From contig NC_030383.2 in NCBI RefSeq assembly GCF_001625215.2, positions 41,598,380-41,662,379 on the forward strand: 64,000 nucleotides of DNA, written 5' to 3'. The translations under genes and the position numbers were made by a program. Position 1 is the first letter of the stretch. Every line of letters starts with the position of its first letter. Origin of the DNA: Daucus carota subsp. sativus (lineage: Eukaryota > Streptophyta > Magnoliopsida > Apiales > Apiaceae). The notes below the pieces were generated by a model. It had not been told where the DNA came from, did not search any database, and saw only the letters and a list, made by a program, of their open reading frames with translations. This document shows, piece after piece, positions 22,901-32,896 of this stretch.

Positions 22901-25900
22901 GTTTCCCACCCATCTCGCCAAAAAGTCTCAAGTAGCTCACCGGTCTCCACGGTGCCTCAATTAAACGACTAAACCACTATTAAATATCCCGTTATTATCT
23001 TGTTTACAACATTTTAACGGAAGTGTTGACGTGGTAGTAGTGCATACGAGAGGAGTGACATGGCAGGCTTGACTCTAACGGCGAGCTTGACCACGTCCTT
23101 GTATATATATATACATATACACAAATAAGTTTGGGTTAGGGTTCATCAGCATATCTACAACGAATCTCCATGTCTGTAACATATCTATCTAATTCCTTCT
23201 ACACATAACATCAGCATCGACCAAAACCCTAAACCCCTATGTCAACCATGTGGAACTCGTCATTTGTTATGCTAACCATGTCGAACCATAACGTGATCGT
23301 TTGTGATTGTGACTTAAATGCTCAAGTTCGAACCTCTCGGACTACCAAGAACCCCAGGGAGACGTTTCCGGAGTTGTCACAAAAACAAGGTTAATTTTTT
23401 ATGTTATTCTCCCTTTATATATCTAATTGTTGGTAATTACGCTAAGTTCGTTGTAATTAATTTAATTTTTCAATTAGTTAATTGTTGTTTTATAAGGATG
23501 GAATAAGGTTCTAATTTTTTCATGTGGATGGATGGAGAGGTGTGTGAAAGAGCAAGAAGTGTAATATGTGAGCTCAACCAAAGGACTGTGATGCTTGAGG
23601 ACAAGATTTCAAAGCTAGAGGTTATGTAAACAGAAGAAGACACGGATGCTAAAAAATCAAAAGCAAGCACATAATTTTTTTCTCATGTAGTGTGTTATTG
23701 TGTATGCTACCAGATATTGTCTAAATATCTCAGCAAGTTCCTCATCCCCTACTTCATCATCTCCTTCATCCCCTCCCTCACATTCCCTTTCATTCTCCCC
23801 AACATAACCCCCCTCAAGCTCCTCATCAACCAAAGAACTATCTACATACACTTCAATCTTACCATATTGACCACACAAACCCACCATTTCTCTGATAGAC
23901 CTGGCCCACCATCATACAGGAGCCTTACACCATTACTAAAATCATGTCCATTCGTTTTGAAATACACTAAACTCTCCTTTTGCACTTAACATCAGCATCG
24001 ACCAAAACCCTAAACCCCTATGTCAACCATGTCAAACTCGTCGTTTGTTATGCCAACCATGTCGAACCATAACGTGGTTGTTTGTGATTGTGACTTGAAC
24101 GCTCGAGTTTGAACCTCCTAAACTACCAAGAACCTAGGGAGATGTTTCCGGAGTTGTCACAAAAAAACAAGATTAATTTTTTTATGTTATTCTCCATTTA
24201 TATATCTTATTGGTAATTTAGCTAATTTTGTTGTAATTAATTTATTTTTATTTAATTATTAATTGTTGTTTTTTTTTAGGGTGAAAAAAATTGTAATTTT
24301 TCCGTGTCAATGGGTGGAAAAGTGTGTGAAAGAGCAAGAAGTGTAATATGCAAGCTCAGACTATGATGCTTGATGACAAGATTTCAAAGCTAGAGGGGAA
24401 GTTATGTAAACAGAAAAAGACACGAATGCTAAAAAAGCAAAAGCAAGCTCAGAATTCTTTATTATGTAGTGTGTTATTGTGTATGCTAGCAGTTATTGTG
24501 ATGTTAGCAGTTATTGCCTTAATATCTGAGCAAGGTCCTCATCCCCTCCCTCACATCCCCTTTCATTCTCTCCAGCATAACCCCTTTAAAGCTCCTCATC
24601 AATCAAAGAACTATCTACATACACTTCAACCTTAAAATATTGACCACACAAACCCACCATGTCTCTAATAGACCCATCATCATATAAGGGCCTTACACCG
24701 TTACTGAAATCGTGTCCATTCGTTTTGAAATATACTAAACTCTCGGGATTAAAACCACACTGCCTAGCCCAGTCTTCCAGGTCTCTAAAGCTCATTGTAT
24801 TAGTATTAGTATTGGGTATGACATCACATTTTCCCCCAATATAGAAACACAGTGGTTGGGGAGGAAATTGACCATGGTGATTGACTTCAATATTCATCAA
24901 AGTTGACATACTGTTCATCAAAAGTAAGAAACCCTAGTTCAAATAGAAAATGGCCTAATAAAACCCAAGTTCATATTGAAAAAGCCAATCGTTAATCAAC
25001 ACTTATAAATCCTAACCCATTAATCATTATACAATGTACAACTCATTTCAACACGTAATACACAACCCATTCAAATACAAGCAAAAAAAGTACAAAAATT
25101 ATTTATTGTTCATAAAACCCCAATACTAACCTTGTTTGGTCGAAGTGGAGAGATAAACAGAGCTGCGACTCTGCTTAGTAAATCTCAACCGCACTAAGAT
25201 GATGCCTTTTAGAACCCACAGTCGCAACAACTTAATCGTTATTGGTTTCCCCCAGGTCTAAGAGCCTCAACGATCCAAAGTTTGCATGTGTTTGTACTTG
25301 AAGTGTAACAACTGTATATATATTTACAGGTTCATGTTTTAATTTTCATTACTTTAATCTTTTAATTTTTAGTACTTTATGTTTAATTTGTTTTTGTTTA
25401 GTGCTGTATTCAGTACCACTTGTTTGTGTTTAGAACTGTGTTTAATTGAGTCGTCGTGGAGACCGGCGAGCTACTTGAGATTTTTTGGCGAGATGGGTGG
25501 ACAACTTGATATAAAACCCAATTAAAATACTTCAATAGAAGAATAATTACAAATGAATAGATGCAGTCAAAATAAATAGAAGCTTGAGACCCCTAATATT
25601 CAACAAACTCGACAGGCCCATTTTTGTGAGTGCACTCATGACCTCAACTTATTCTCTACATTTTATTTGCAGAGTTGAAGATGATAATTTAGGACTAGAC
25701 ATTTATAAATAAAATTTATTATAATTGAATTGATGTGGTCAGAATGGACAGCAGAGGCAACCTTGGAGGCACTATGTATCTCAACAGAGTTGATACAGTC
25801 AGGCACTTGTGATGAGTCCACTCATGAACTTCACCTCTGACATAATATTGCAGACCTACAGATAATGATTTAGATGAACTAGACTACTATATAATATTAT

Positions 25901-27968
25901 TGCGGAGATTAAAGAACAAACACTCATTATATAAGCTGACCAACAATTAGGTGGAACATATATACTGACCAAAAGCTCAACATTCCGTCTTGACAAACAT
26001 TGTTCACCCAATGTGAGTTATGTGACTCCGTACATTGCCAACTTTATCCAAAGAAAACGTAACACAATCCTTCAACTCGAAGCCTCTACTTTGAAATCTA
26101 TTGTTGTGACTGTCCCAATTTGTAATTGCTATCCTAACCACATGAGAGTACCAATTAACATATACTACCTCTCGTCTTGATACGCTCCTGCTATTTACCA
26201 ACAATGAGAGTCCAACAATGTCCTGAAGAGATATCTAGACTAAAATTTAAGCTATTTGGAACAAATAAGTGCTCCAATAATATCCTAGGACATCCAACAT
26301 ATGTCTTATTTTCAAGACACCACCACTATACCTTTCCTCAATCACTTTTATCAATTAAAAATTCACTTCCCTCTATTCCAACACATCTCTCTCCTCTCAT
26401 CTTTTCCCTTCCCTCCGATAGTATTTCAAATATATTACTAGTTTAATAATAATACACAATTATAAGACATATTGCTCGAGTCCATACACCAAAATAATGT
26501 CCAAAATCACCATGACAATATTTTTTTATTATATTTACGGGTTAAATGACAGTTAGGTCACTCAACTGGCCTATAACTTTCACTTGGGTCATCGCACTCA
26601 AAAAGCTGTCACCCAAGTCACTTAACTAGTAAAAGTGTGCAAGTGAATCATCGAACACGATAAAAATTTCACAGCCGTTAAATCCCGTTGACTATAGACG
26701 GTGCTCCGTTAAATTTTTACAGAACTGAAAATCCGGCCGAATAACCATTCCTTCCGGCGAAAAGCTCAAGAAATCCGGCGAATATCGATTTCCTTCGTTT
26801 CTTAACCAAAATTTACGATTCATACACCAAAATAAAGCTTATAACATCTACAAACTCATAACCATATCAAGACATACTAACAATCAATGAATAAAGCATA
26901 AAATTGACATTAAAAACTAAGAAAAACTAAGAACTCGACTTATCCATTTAGCAACACAACAAATACAAAAATTCATATAAATAGACTCGATTAAGCATGG
27001 AAAAACTATTGGTAGCATCAAGAACATCCAAAACAACCCAGAAATGAAGAACCCAATTCGTATATATTTTTTTTTTTAAAAAACGAAATAAAGCAATGAT
27101 CAACTTATACAATAGTGTTGGTATCAATAGAAAGAGCTCGAAACAAGCTTCAATTTGATATATAGAACATCAAAAACGGTGATATGTAGCTCCTGGAATC
27201 GTAAGATGATGATCAAGAACAAATTTCTCGAATTTTCAAATTTTCATCCATTATTTGACTCCGCTGCTGAGTCAAATTTTCATCCATTATTTAACGTTAG
27301 TAACGGTCAATGACCTATCTGAAAATTTTAAAGACAGTGGTGAGTTGACTGACAGTTTTTTGAGTTGGATGACCCAACTGAAAATTACTAGCTAGTTGAG
27401 TGACCTAACTGCCATTTAACCCTTATATTTACAAAGCACTTACAAGGATATTGTTGGACTTGCTCTTATGCTTTATTATTGTTCATTTTAGCAAAACAAT
27501 ACTACAAATCACATGAATATGTCACAAACATATACAACACACACACATGACAGACACAAACATTACCTCATCTTGTTGCAACTGATCATTAACACTCCAA
27601 ATCTCCCGAGACAACTCAACCTCTGTGCTCCCCAACAACAACTCTTCAAGCCTAGTCACAATCTCATCCTCACCGCCACTCCGCTTCTCGGAACCAAATT
27701 CATCACTATCATCAACCATCTTCACACCCAAACCACCCTCAAACTCTTTCACAGCTTGTTGGTCACAAGCAGCACAATCCTCCTCCACCTTTTGTTCTTG
27801 ACAAGAACCCACCTCAGGACACGATTTGGCGACAGAATCAGGCTTGTTTCGAGGTACACACTTGGATTTTGGGCGATCAGAGTGCGATTTCTTGGTGGGT
27901 TTGGAATGAAAAGTCGATGATGAGGAGGATTGGTTCTTGTGAGGTTGTGTTCGTGTAGACATATTCAT
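16920..27968 (-). CDS. RNF14: RNF14-like RWD-RING-IBR-RING E3 ubiquitin ligase
   Basis: RBR ligases pass ubiquitin through a catalytic Cys in RING2. Exons, 5' to 3': 27567-27968, 22261-22335, 21655-22171, 19626-20011, 18693-18919, 18450-18591, 16920-17048; 1878 nt, 625 aa, all in frame. Residues 1-125 are polar and disordered-looking. The RWD domain starts at '[18 protein letters not shown]' (about 127), split by the first intron. RING1 ligands are C323, C326, C340, H342, C345, C348, C367, C372. IBR ligands are C411, C414, C428, C431, C436, C439, H444, C449. In RING2, C496 and C499 precede the probable catalytic C509 (motif GCNKM), then C514, C517, C522, C525. A further Cys-rich C-terminus (HPCPLC, FCWAC, YCYLC) follows. 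The first intron is 5.2 kb and full of transposons. The RNF14-type RBR call is strong; the substrate is unknown. Confidence 0.92.
20509..20682. mobile_element. hAT-type MITE, 174 bp, perfect 8-bp TSD
   Basis: The ends are 'CTATGTTACTCGGACTC' and the inverse 'GAGTCCGAATAACATAG'. 'attcaaag' flanks both sides (20501-20508 and 20683-20690). Lies in the RNF14-like intron between 20012 and 21654. The TIR is related to that of the element at 5247-5964. Confidence 0.9.
23238..23634 (+). pseudogene. GRF-type zinc-finger protein remnant, MULE copy A
   Basis: Reads '[20 protein letters not shown]', then a frameshift, then '[12 protein letters not shown]' in a second frame. This is the N-terminal part of the CxC..RRF..C GRF zinc knuckle. 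After an intron-like gap (about 23390-23496) it resumes with '[19 protein letters not shown]' and a coiled-coil-like '[10 protein letters not shown]'. A stop follows soon after. GRF-finger proteins of this shape are common in plants and often linked to transposons. The frameshift makes it a remnant. Confidence 0.7.
23657..23975 (-). pseudogene. PB1-like fragment, truncated copy A
   Basis: Contains '[20 protein letters not shown]' followed by an acidic Glu-rich tail. The antisense matches the end of copy B from 'catgtccattcgttttgaaa' onward, so only the C-terminal half of the fragment was duplicated. Confidence 0.65.
24017..24635 (+). pseudogene. GRF-type zinc-finger protein remnant, MULE copy B
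   Basis: Starts '[20 protein letters not shown]', reaches CDLNARV and then a stop. After the intron-like gap it continues with '[10 protein letters not shown]', a Lys-rich coiled-coil stretch ([20 protein letters not shown]) and a hydrophobic segment ([16 protein letters not shown]) that looks like a C-terminal membrane anchor. The 95-codon ORF at 24348-24635 covers the second half. The reading frame is broken by stops in the zinc-finger half. Confidence 0.7.
24586..24921 (-). pseudogene. PB1-like domain fragment of MULE transposase, copy B
   Basis: An open 111-codon stretch reads '[20 protein letters not shown]', then '[15 protein letters not shown]', then '[20 protein letters not shown]' and '[16 protein letters not shown]'. 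That layout (an HHGG-like start, a Y-GG-K strand, and a conserved helix) fits the PB1-like N-terminal domain of plant MULE transposases. It ends at a stop before any zinc-ribbon or catalytic DDE region. A shorter, truncated copy A lies at about 23657-23975. Confidence 0.7.
26539..27422. mobile_element. 0.9-kb MULE-like element with perfect 10-bp flanking duplication
   Basis: The ends are 'GGGTTAAATGACAGTTAGG' and, inverted, 'GGGTTAAATGGCAGTTAGG', continuing as 'TCACTCAACT'. The flank 'ttatatttac' is repeated exactly at 26529-26538 and 27423-27432. A 9- to 10-bp duplication suggests a Mutator-type insertion. No ORF of note. Confidence 0.85.
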
Positions 27969-28131
27969 GGCCGCCGCAGTAATGAATGAAGTAATTGATG
28001 ATCAAACAACACACAGACACCGGGAAGAGATGTAACTAAACCATACAATCCGCTGATGTATGTGTCTAAGGATCCTATTGATTGTCATACAAATATGATT
28101 TTCATGGTAAACTAAATATAAATACTAGTAA

Positions 28132-28579
28132 GGGGTCGTTTGGTTCGAGGAGTGGTATCGGGTTGGAATGAGGAATCGGGTTAAGCTGGTATGAGTTTAA
28201 GGTATCATATCTTATATCATATGTTTGGTTGAGTGCTGGAATCAATATATACAATTTTTATAAAAAATAAGTTAATAATATATATTAATTAAAAATATTT
28301 TTTAAAATTATTAGTGTCATATATTTTTGCATCATTGATTTAATTTTGTATCAAACATTAATATTTCATTACTTAAAAAGAGACAAAAAAATAAAAAAAA
28401 TAAATGTATCTCATACCTCCATTTCATACCCACCTCCCCACTTGGGTATCAAAAACTCATACCTTGGGGGTTTAAGGTATGGGTTTCAGATTTTGTTTTT
28501 CTCAACCAAACAACAGGTATGGGTTTGGAATGGACAAACCCCATGCCTGATTCCAGAAACCCACGAACCAAACGACCCC
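28132..28579. mobile_element. Tourist-like MITE, TAA target duplication
   Basis: The ends are 'GGGGTCGTTTGGTTCG' and the inverse 'CGAACCAAACGACCCC'. TAA flanks both sides (28129-28131 and 28580-28582). The type fits PIF/Harbinger-derived MITEs. The internal sequence is also partly inverted (ggtatgag/ctcatacc words). 448 bp, noncoding. Confidence 0.85.
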
Positions 28580-29127
28580 TAAGTAATACTAATAGTATTC
28601 AACTGGGAGAATTGTCAAGTCAAATGCTTTATGGTTTTCGAGTACAATTAGTCTTTGTTTTCTTTGAACCAAAAATTACGGTTACCCGTGGCGAAAAAAA
28701 AATAAAAGAATTACGGTTATCCTATTCTTTTAAATAAATAAAATTATCAAGGAACTTATACAGAGCTCGTTTGACCGCCCCTGTTTCCCGGCTTCTTTTT
28801 TTAACTAGTCGGCTTCCGGTTTTTTCTATCGTTTGTGTAAAAAATCAAAAATACTTGTAAGAAGTTGAAAATTCTACTTTTGTTTCAAAACTTCAACATT
28901 TTTTAAACATTTTAATCATTTATAAATCTTCATTCACTTCTCACTTCTAGTTCATTTTTTTATTTTAAATAAATATTCATTTTTTTAAAATTTACCCAAA
29001 CGGTTCCATAATTCCTTGCCCGATAATTTGACCTTACTTTTCAATAAGGTTGGAGGTTGAAGAACTTTTTTAGTCATGTATGTCAAAGTGTTTTCGAAAA
29101 TCATATAACTAAATAAATAATAAAATA

Positions 29128-29264
29128 GAGCACGATTGGATAACCTAGTGGTTGAGGGTTTATCCTCTATTAGTCCTGGTTTCGATTATGGCTCACCTCA
29201 AGAATATCTTAGAACACATACTCAAATTGTAAGGTTATAAGCTATATTAGTCAAAAATAATAAT
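29128..29264 (+). mobile_element. SINE candidate (tRNA-derived)
   Basis: Has an A-box-like 'ggataacctagtggttga' and, about 35 bp later, a B-box-like 'ctggtttcgatta', as in tRNA-derived SINEs. It ends in an (ATA)n tail near 29255-29272. Flanking 'aataataaaata' occurs at 29116-29127 and 29265-29276, though this is low-complexity sequence. About 137 bp. Confidence 0.5.
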
Positions 29265-29714
29265 AATAATAAAATATGTCCAATTCTAAAAATTAAAGAA
29301 TTTTATTAAGAACAAACTTAAACAAAAATGTTTTATAAGAACTAAGCAACTTCATCTATATATATATATATATTAAAAAAAATTATCTTTCCCTTATTGT
29401 AATACTTGAATTTCCCACGCGCCCGATCAACCAATTAATAAACTATAATTATTCGAATATCCTTATGAATTCTGACCAAACAGTATCTTCACCGGAGTAA
29501 AGAATCAAGTTAAAAATCACAATTCCAGTTTTGAGGGATAGAGCTCTTTCTATAAACATCTTAAATGTTACAAAATGATTAGAAGTAGGTTTTAGAGTTC
29601 GTATCGGAGTCAAATTGTCCATTGATCATAATCCTGAGTCGTTGATAATTATCTAGGACTTCACATAATCATCTCTGAAGAGTTAGAATCTGAAGTTATG
29701 GATCTTTTTTTTTT

Positions 29715-29747
29715 GGGGGGGTGGGGGTGGGGGTGGGGGTGGGGGTT
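29715..29747 (+). repeat. G-rich tract, (GGGGGT)n
   Basis: Follows a run of T. Several GGGGGT units in a row could form a G-quadruplex. Not near a gene start. Confidence 0.9.
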
Positions 29748-29929
29748 GACAGCGTGGATGTCCAGTGGGCTTTACTTAGCCTATATTGATAATTATGAAA
29801 TTAATTAATAAATCACAATTCAGAATCTTTTAACTGGGCTTTATTTCTTTTTAGGCCTTTTAATAATCCAAACACAGTTAGGATTTGTTTATGACCTCTA
29901 TGATTTGTCCCCGTTAGATAAGTTTCTTT

Positions 29930-30160
29930 GGAACTTTTCGAAAGTTTTAGAGCTTTTTATATGACTTTCTGAGGCTATTATCTGACTTTCGAACCTTTTA
30001 TCTGACTCTTTTATCTATTTTTTGAGCCTTTTATACAATTTTCCAAACCTTTTATATGACTTTACAAGTCTTTAATCTGACATTCCGAGACTTTTATCTG
30101 ACTTTACGAGTCATTTTTATAATTTTATAAGTCTTTTATATGAAGAAAACACTCTTTTAA
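29930..30160 (+). repeat. imprecise repeat of 'CTTTTATCTGACTTT' type units
   Basis: About eight diverged units of roughly 22-26 bp each contain 'cttttat' followed by 'tgactttc/acgag'. No coding capacity. Origin unknown. Confidence 0.6.
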
Positions 30161-30429
30161 GTTGTACAACAAGTATTTTTATTAATAATTGTGCCTCGGG
30201 TTTCATATTTTCCCTGGGGCATAATTTTATGATTTAGTTCTAATTTTTTAGAATTTTTTGAGCCTTTAAATAATTTCCCAAAATAATCAAAAATATAATT
30301 CCAATTTTTCAGGATTTATCCTGAATTTTAGAATTTCTTCAAGATTTATTGGTAATTTATATAATTTCTATCAAGTTAATACTGAATTTTATGTTTTTTT
30401 TCAGCATTTTTGAAATTTTTAATTCCCTG

Positions 30430-31310
30430 TCAAGTTTAGACCTCAAATGAAGTCGGATAACTCCCATTCACAGCCACCAGGTAAACACACATGTAGACCT
30501 CGAACAAATCTGGTATGAACTGGCCAAGTCGAAGAAGTGTAGACCTCGATTTTGGGGCTCAGTTTGCACTGCCCAAGTTGAACAAGTGTAAACCTCGTTC
30601 TAGGCTCTCAATTTGCAGTGGGCAAGTCAAACAAGAGTAGACCTCTATCTAAGGGCTCGGTTCGACCTCAAACGAGATCGAATAGAACTTATTTGCACTG
30701 TCTAAGTTGAACAAATGTAGACCTCGTTTCAGGTGCTCAGTTCGACCTCAAACGAGGTCGAACAAATCTTATTCACACTGCTAAGTTGAACAAGCATAGA
30801 CCTTCCTCCAATGGCTCGGTTTGACCTTAACAAGGCTGAACAAACTTTGTTTGCATTGCCCGAGATTCTAGGAAGTGCCCAGGTCGGGCGCTTTAAGGTT
30901 TGGGGCTTTCAACCTCAGCGACGTTGTCCAACGCTTGGGCATTTCGCTTTAGATGCTAAGCTCTACCTTGGACTGTGAGATTCAAGGCGCCGAACCTCGT
31001 AAAGATTGATTTAAGGGCGCCAGTCTACCCTAGGTTCGGCTCTCGAGGTTCCTCCCCTTCAACATCAAAGAGATCGCTCGGCATCCCCGCATTCAGCCCC
31101 TTGGCGCGGAGGACGCTTGATCTCGGATGCTCAGACACTTTTATTTTAGGCGCTCGGCTCTCCTTTGACTTGGTATGAGCGCTCAAGGCGCTCGACCTGA
31201 CCTAGGTTGATTAAGCGCTTGGCTTTGGGTGCTCGGGCTCTCGGCTCTCCCTTGGCCGGTCTAAGTGCTCAAGGCGGTCGACCTCGCCAAGATTGAGAGT
31301 TTAGAGGTCT
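30430..31310 (+). repeat. GC-rich degenerate repeat block with 'GTAGACCTCG' words
   Basis: The word 'tagacctc' or a close variant recurs near 30493, 30540, 30590, 30637, 30718 and 30798. It is mixed with 'cgacctcaaacgaggtcgaa' and later with 'gctcaaggcgctcgacct' words. Base composition is clearly higher in G+C than the flanks. It may be an LTR relic, but no ends were found. Confidence 0.5.
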
Positions 31311-32316
31311 ATCTGAGATTTGACTTGAGTATTTTATTTCTTCGTCAAATTTCAACTTGACTCAAGTTAGTTTGAGGGTAAAAAAATGTGCTCAACTTGA
31401 ATGTAATTTTGGTTGAATTTTGGATCTGAATTCACATATATTGTTCAATCGTGAATTAGAATTATTATTTACCTGGTGAATAAACAGTTAATTATATAAC
31501 TTTAAGTTTAATCGTGAATAATAAGTTCAATCATGGATAATTAATCAATTAAATACGAGATTCTCTTATTTAACTTTTTTAACTGATTTGACTTAACTCA
31601 AATTATGAGCAAAGAAATGTATCCAAATCGAATCAATATTCAAATCGTATTCTCAACTTGATTCAGATATCAATATACATACATTTGTTCTGAATTTGAC
31701 AAAACCATCTAAACTATGCATTTGTTTTAAAATATTTTCATTAAATATATTTTGTCTTTTAAAAATTTCAACTATATTTATTAGTCTTTTGTCGGTAGAG
31801 GTCTAACAAAAATACAAACAACATGAACAATATCGCTCTTCATATAAAAATATTCTAATCTAACATTATAAATTTATAAAAATGCAAGAAGTGTATGATT
31901 AGTGATTCTCTAATCATTATATATGCATACACACACAATGAATTTCATTCAAATATTCTTATCTTGGATATATTTGAATAATAAATATTAAATTTGTTTT
32001 TATTTCTAAAAGAAAAAGTTTGACCATGTAATTTCCAAAATACACAACCCCGAAGTATTTCTAATGTACCTGCATTTGCTTAAGATTCTCCAAATTTATT
32101 CAAGATTTCAAGCAAAATATATTATTCTGAAATTTGTAAAATAAGAGCAGCTAAAATGAAAAAAAGTCAAAAAATTACAAAGGAGTTGGGAGAAATAGAG
32201 TAATAAATGTACTTTTATCTCACTTTTCATAACATACACCCATAGTGAGGTGAGACTTGATTAAAGAATGAAAGAGAAAGAGAATCAAATGCTTTGTGAA
32301 AAGACATCTCTTTTGT

Positions 32317-32345
32317 ATTTATATGCCAAAAATGAAATCACAATT
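32317..32345 (+). promoter_or_regulatory. candidate TATA region of TPS6-like gene
   Basis: 'gtatttatatgcc' lies about 190-210 bp before the leader donor at 32525 and could serve as the TATA box, with the transcription start near 32345-32360. Inference from position and composition only. Confidence 0.35.
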
Positions 32346-32461
32346 ATTATTTTTTATAATTGCTTACACTTCAACATACAACAGGGTCTCATCTCACCAC
32401 TCTTCAGTTCAACTACCATTCATTCTGTTTTGTTTTTAAACACTTAAACACTTGAGCACTC

Positions 32462-32473
32462 ATGTATGTATAA
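32462..32473 (+). other. minimal uORF in TPS6-like leader
   Basis: ATG TAT GTA TAA lies in the first leader exon, 435 nt before the main ATG on the genome but about 73 nt on the spliced RNA. A second ATG at 32466 overlaps it. Such leader ATGs can lower main-ORF translation; that role here is inference. Confidence 0.45.
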
Positions 32474-32525
32474 AGTGAGAATCTTTCATAGTTTTGTGCT
32501 CAAATAATTAGTGGAAACTTGAAAG

Positions 32526-32887
32526 GTAAGCTTCAGTTCACTAGCTAGTTTAGTGTTGATAATTCTTTATTTAATGGTGGTGATGAAAAAAGTTAAAAAG
32601 GTGTTCTTGTTTGTTGCATGCCCACTTTGTGGAGGAATATTTGAGTGTTTTCTTTAGATGGTTTAGTTGTTTTTAGAAAGTAAATTTGAAGGGTTTGATT
32701 GTAATCATTGAATCTTGGTTCCACAAATTAGTAGCTCATCAGTGTATGTGTAAGTTTATTAGATGATTGTTGAATTTATATTCTTGTTACTATTATATTC
32801 TTGAATTGAGGGTTGTGCAGTTTTTAAGCAATTATTGGGGATACCCTTTATTTGGTGTCTTGAAATTGGATTAATCTTTGTTGATAG
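32526..32887 (+). other. 5'-UTR intron of TPS6-like gene
   Basis: The donor GAAAG|GTAAGC is at 32526 and the acceptor 'ttgatag' ends at 32887, nine bases before the ATG at 32897. Intron length 362 bp. The in-frame GTG at 32888 is therefore not the start. Confidence 0.75.
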
Positions 32888-32896
32888 GTGTTAGAA

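Larger units (their letters stand above)
23207..24747 (+). repeat. tandem duplication inside the MULE, about 0.77 kb per copy
   Basis: Copy A is about 23207-23975 and copy B about 23987-24747. Both start with 'acatcagcatcgacc' and 'ccctaaacccctatgtcaac', continue through the GRF coding remnant, and end in the antisense PB1-like piece with 'catgtccattcgttttgaaa'. The copies differ by many substitutions and small indels, so the duplication is not recent. Confidence 0.88.
22887..25519. mobile_element. 2.6-kb Mutator-like element (non-autonomous) with GRF and PB1-like remnants
   Basis: The left TIR starts 'GGGTTTTCTATCAAG'; the right end reverse complements to 'GGGTTTTATATCAAG'. The match runs about 85-90 bp, through 'cacccatctcgccaaaaa' and 'tctcaagtagctc'. 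Flanks 'agttaaaata' (22877-22886) and 'aattaaaata' (25520-25529) differ at one base, a Mutator-type target duplication. Inside are a plus-strand GRF zinc-finger coding remnant and a minus-strand PB1-like fragment of MULE transposase type, both present twice through an internal tandem duplication. The catalytic transposase domain is absent. Confidence 0.88.
22336..27566 (-). other. giant first intron of RNF14-like gene
   Basis: Bounded by donor GAG|GTAATG at 27566 and acceptor 'ctgcag' ending at 22336. About 3.5 of its 5.2 kb is transposon (22887-25519 and 26539-27422). The remainder includes a diverged direct repeat (about 25556-25703 and 25729-25885) containing 'cactcatgacctcaactt' and 'cactcatgaacttcacct'. 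Confidence 0.8.
27969..32320. other. divergent intergenic region between RNF14-like and TPS6-like
   Basis: About 4.3 kb from the RNF14-like start codon to the apparent TPS6 promoter area. Holds a Tourist-like MITE, a SINE candidate, a G-rich tract, a pyrimidine-rich 'cttttat' repeat and a GC-rich repeat block, listed separately. No conserved gene was seen. The ORF at 30975-31178 lies in the GC-rich repeat block and is not recognisable. Confidence 0.6.

Noticed and set aside
27513..27920. 135-codon plus-strand ORF
   Set aside because: Antisense of RNF14-like exon 1, whose minus-strand frame joins in phase to the RWD domain.
32888..32896. Extended start of the TPS6 ORF at a GTG
   Set aside because: The acceptor AG at 32886-32887 and the ATG at 32897 with the family-typical MVSRSYSN start make the GTG part of the leader.
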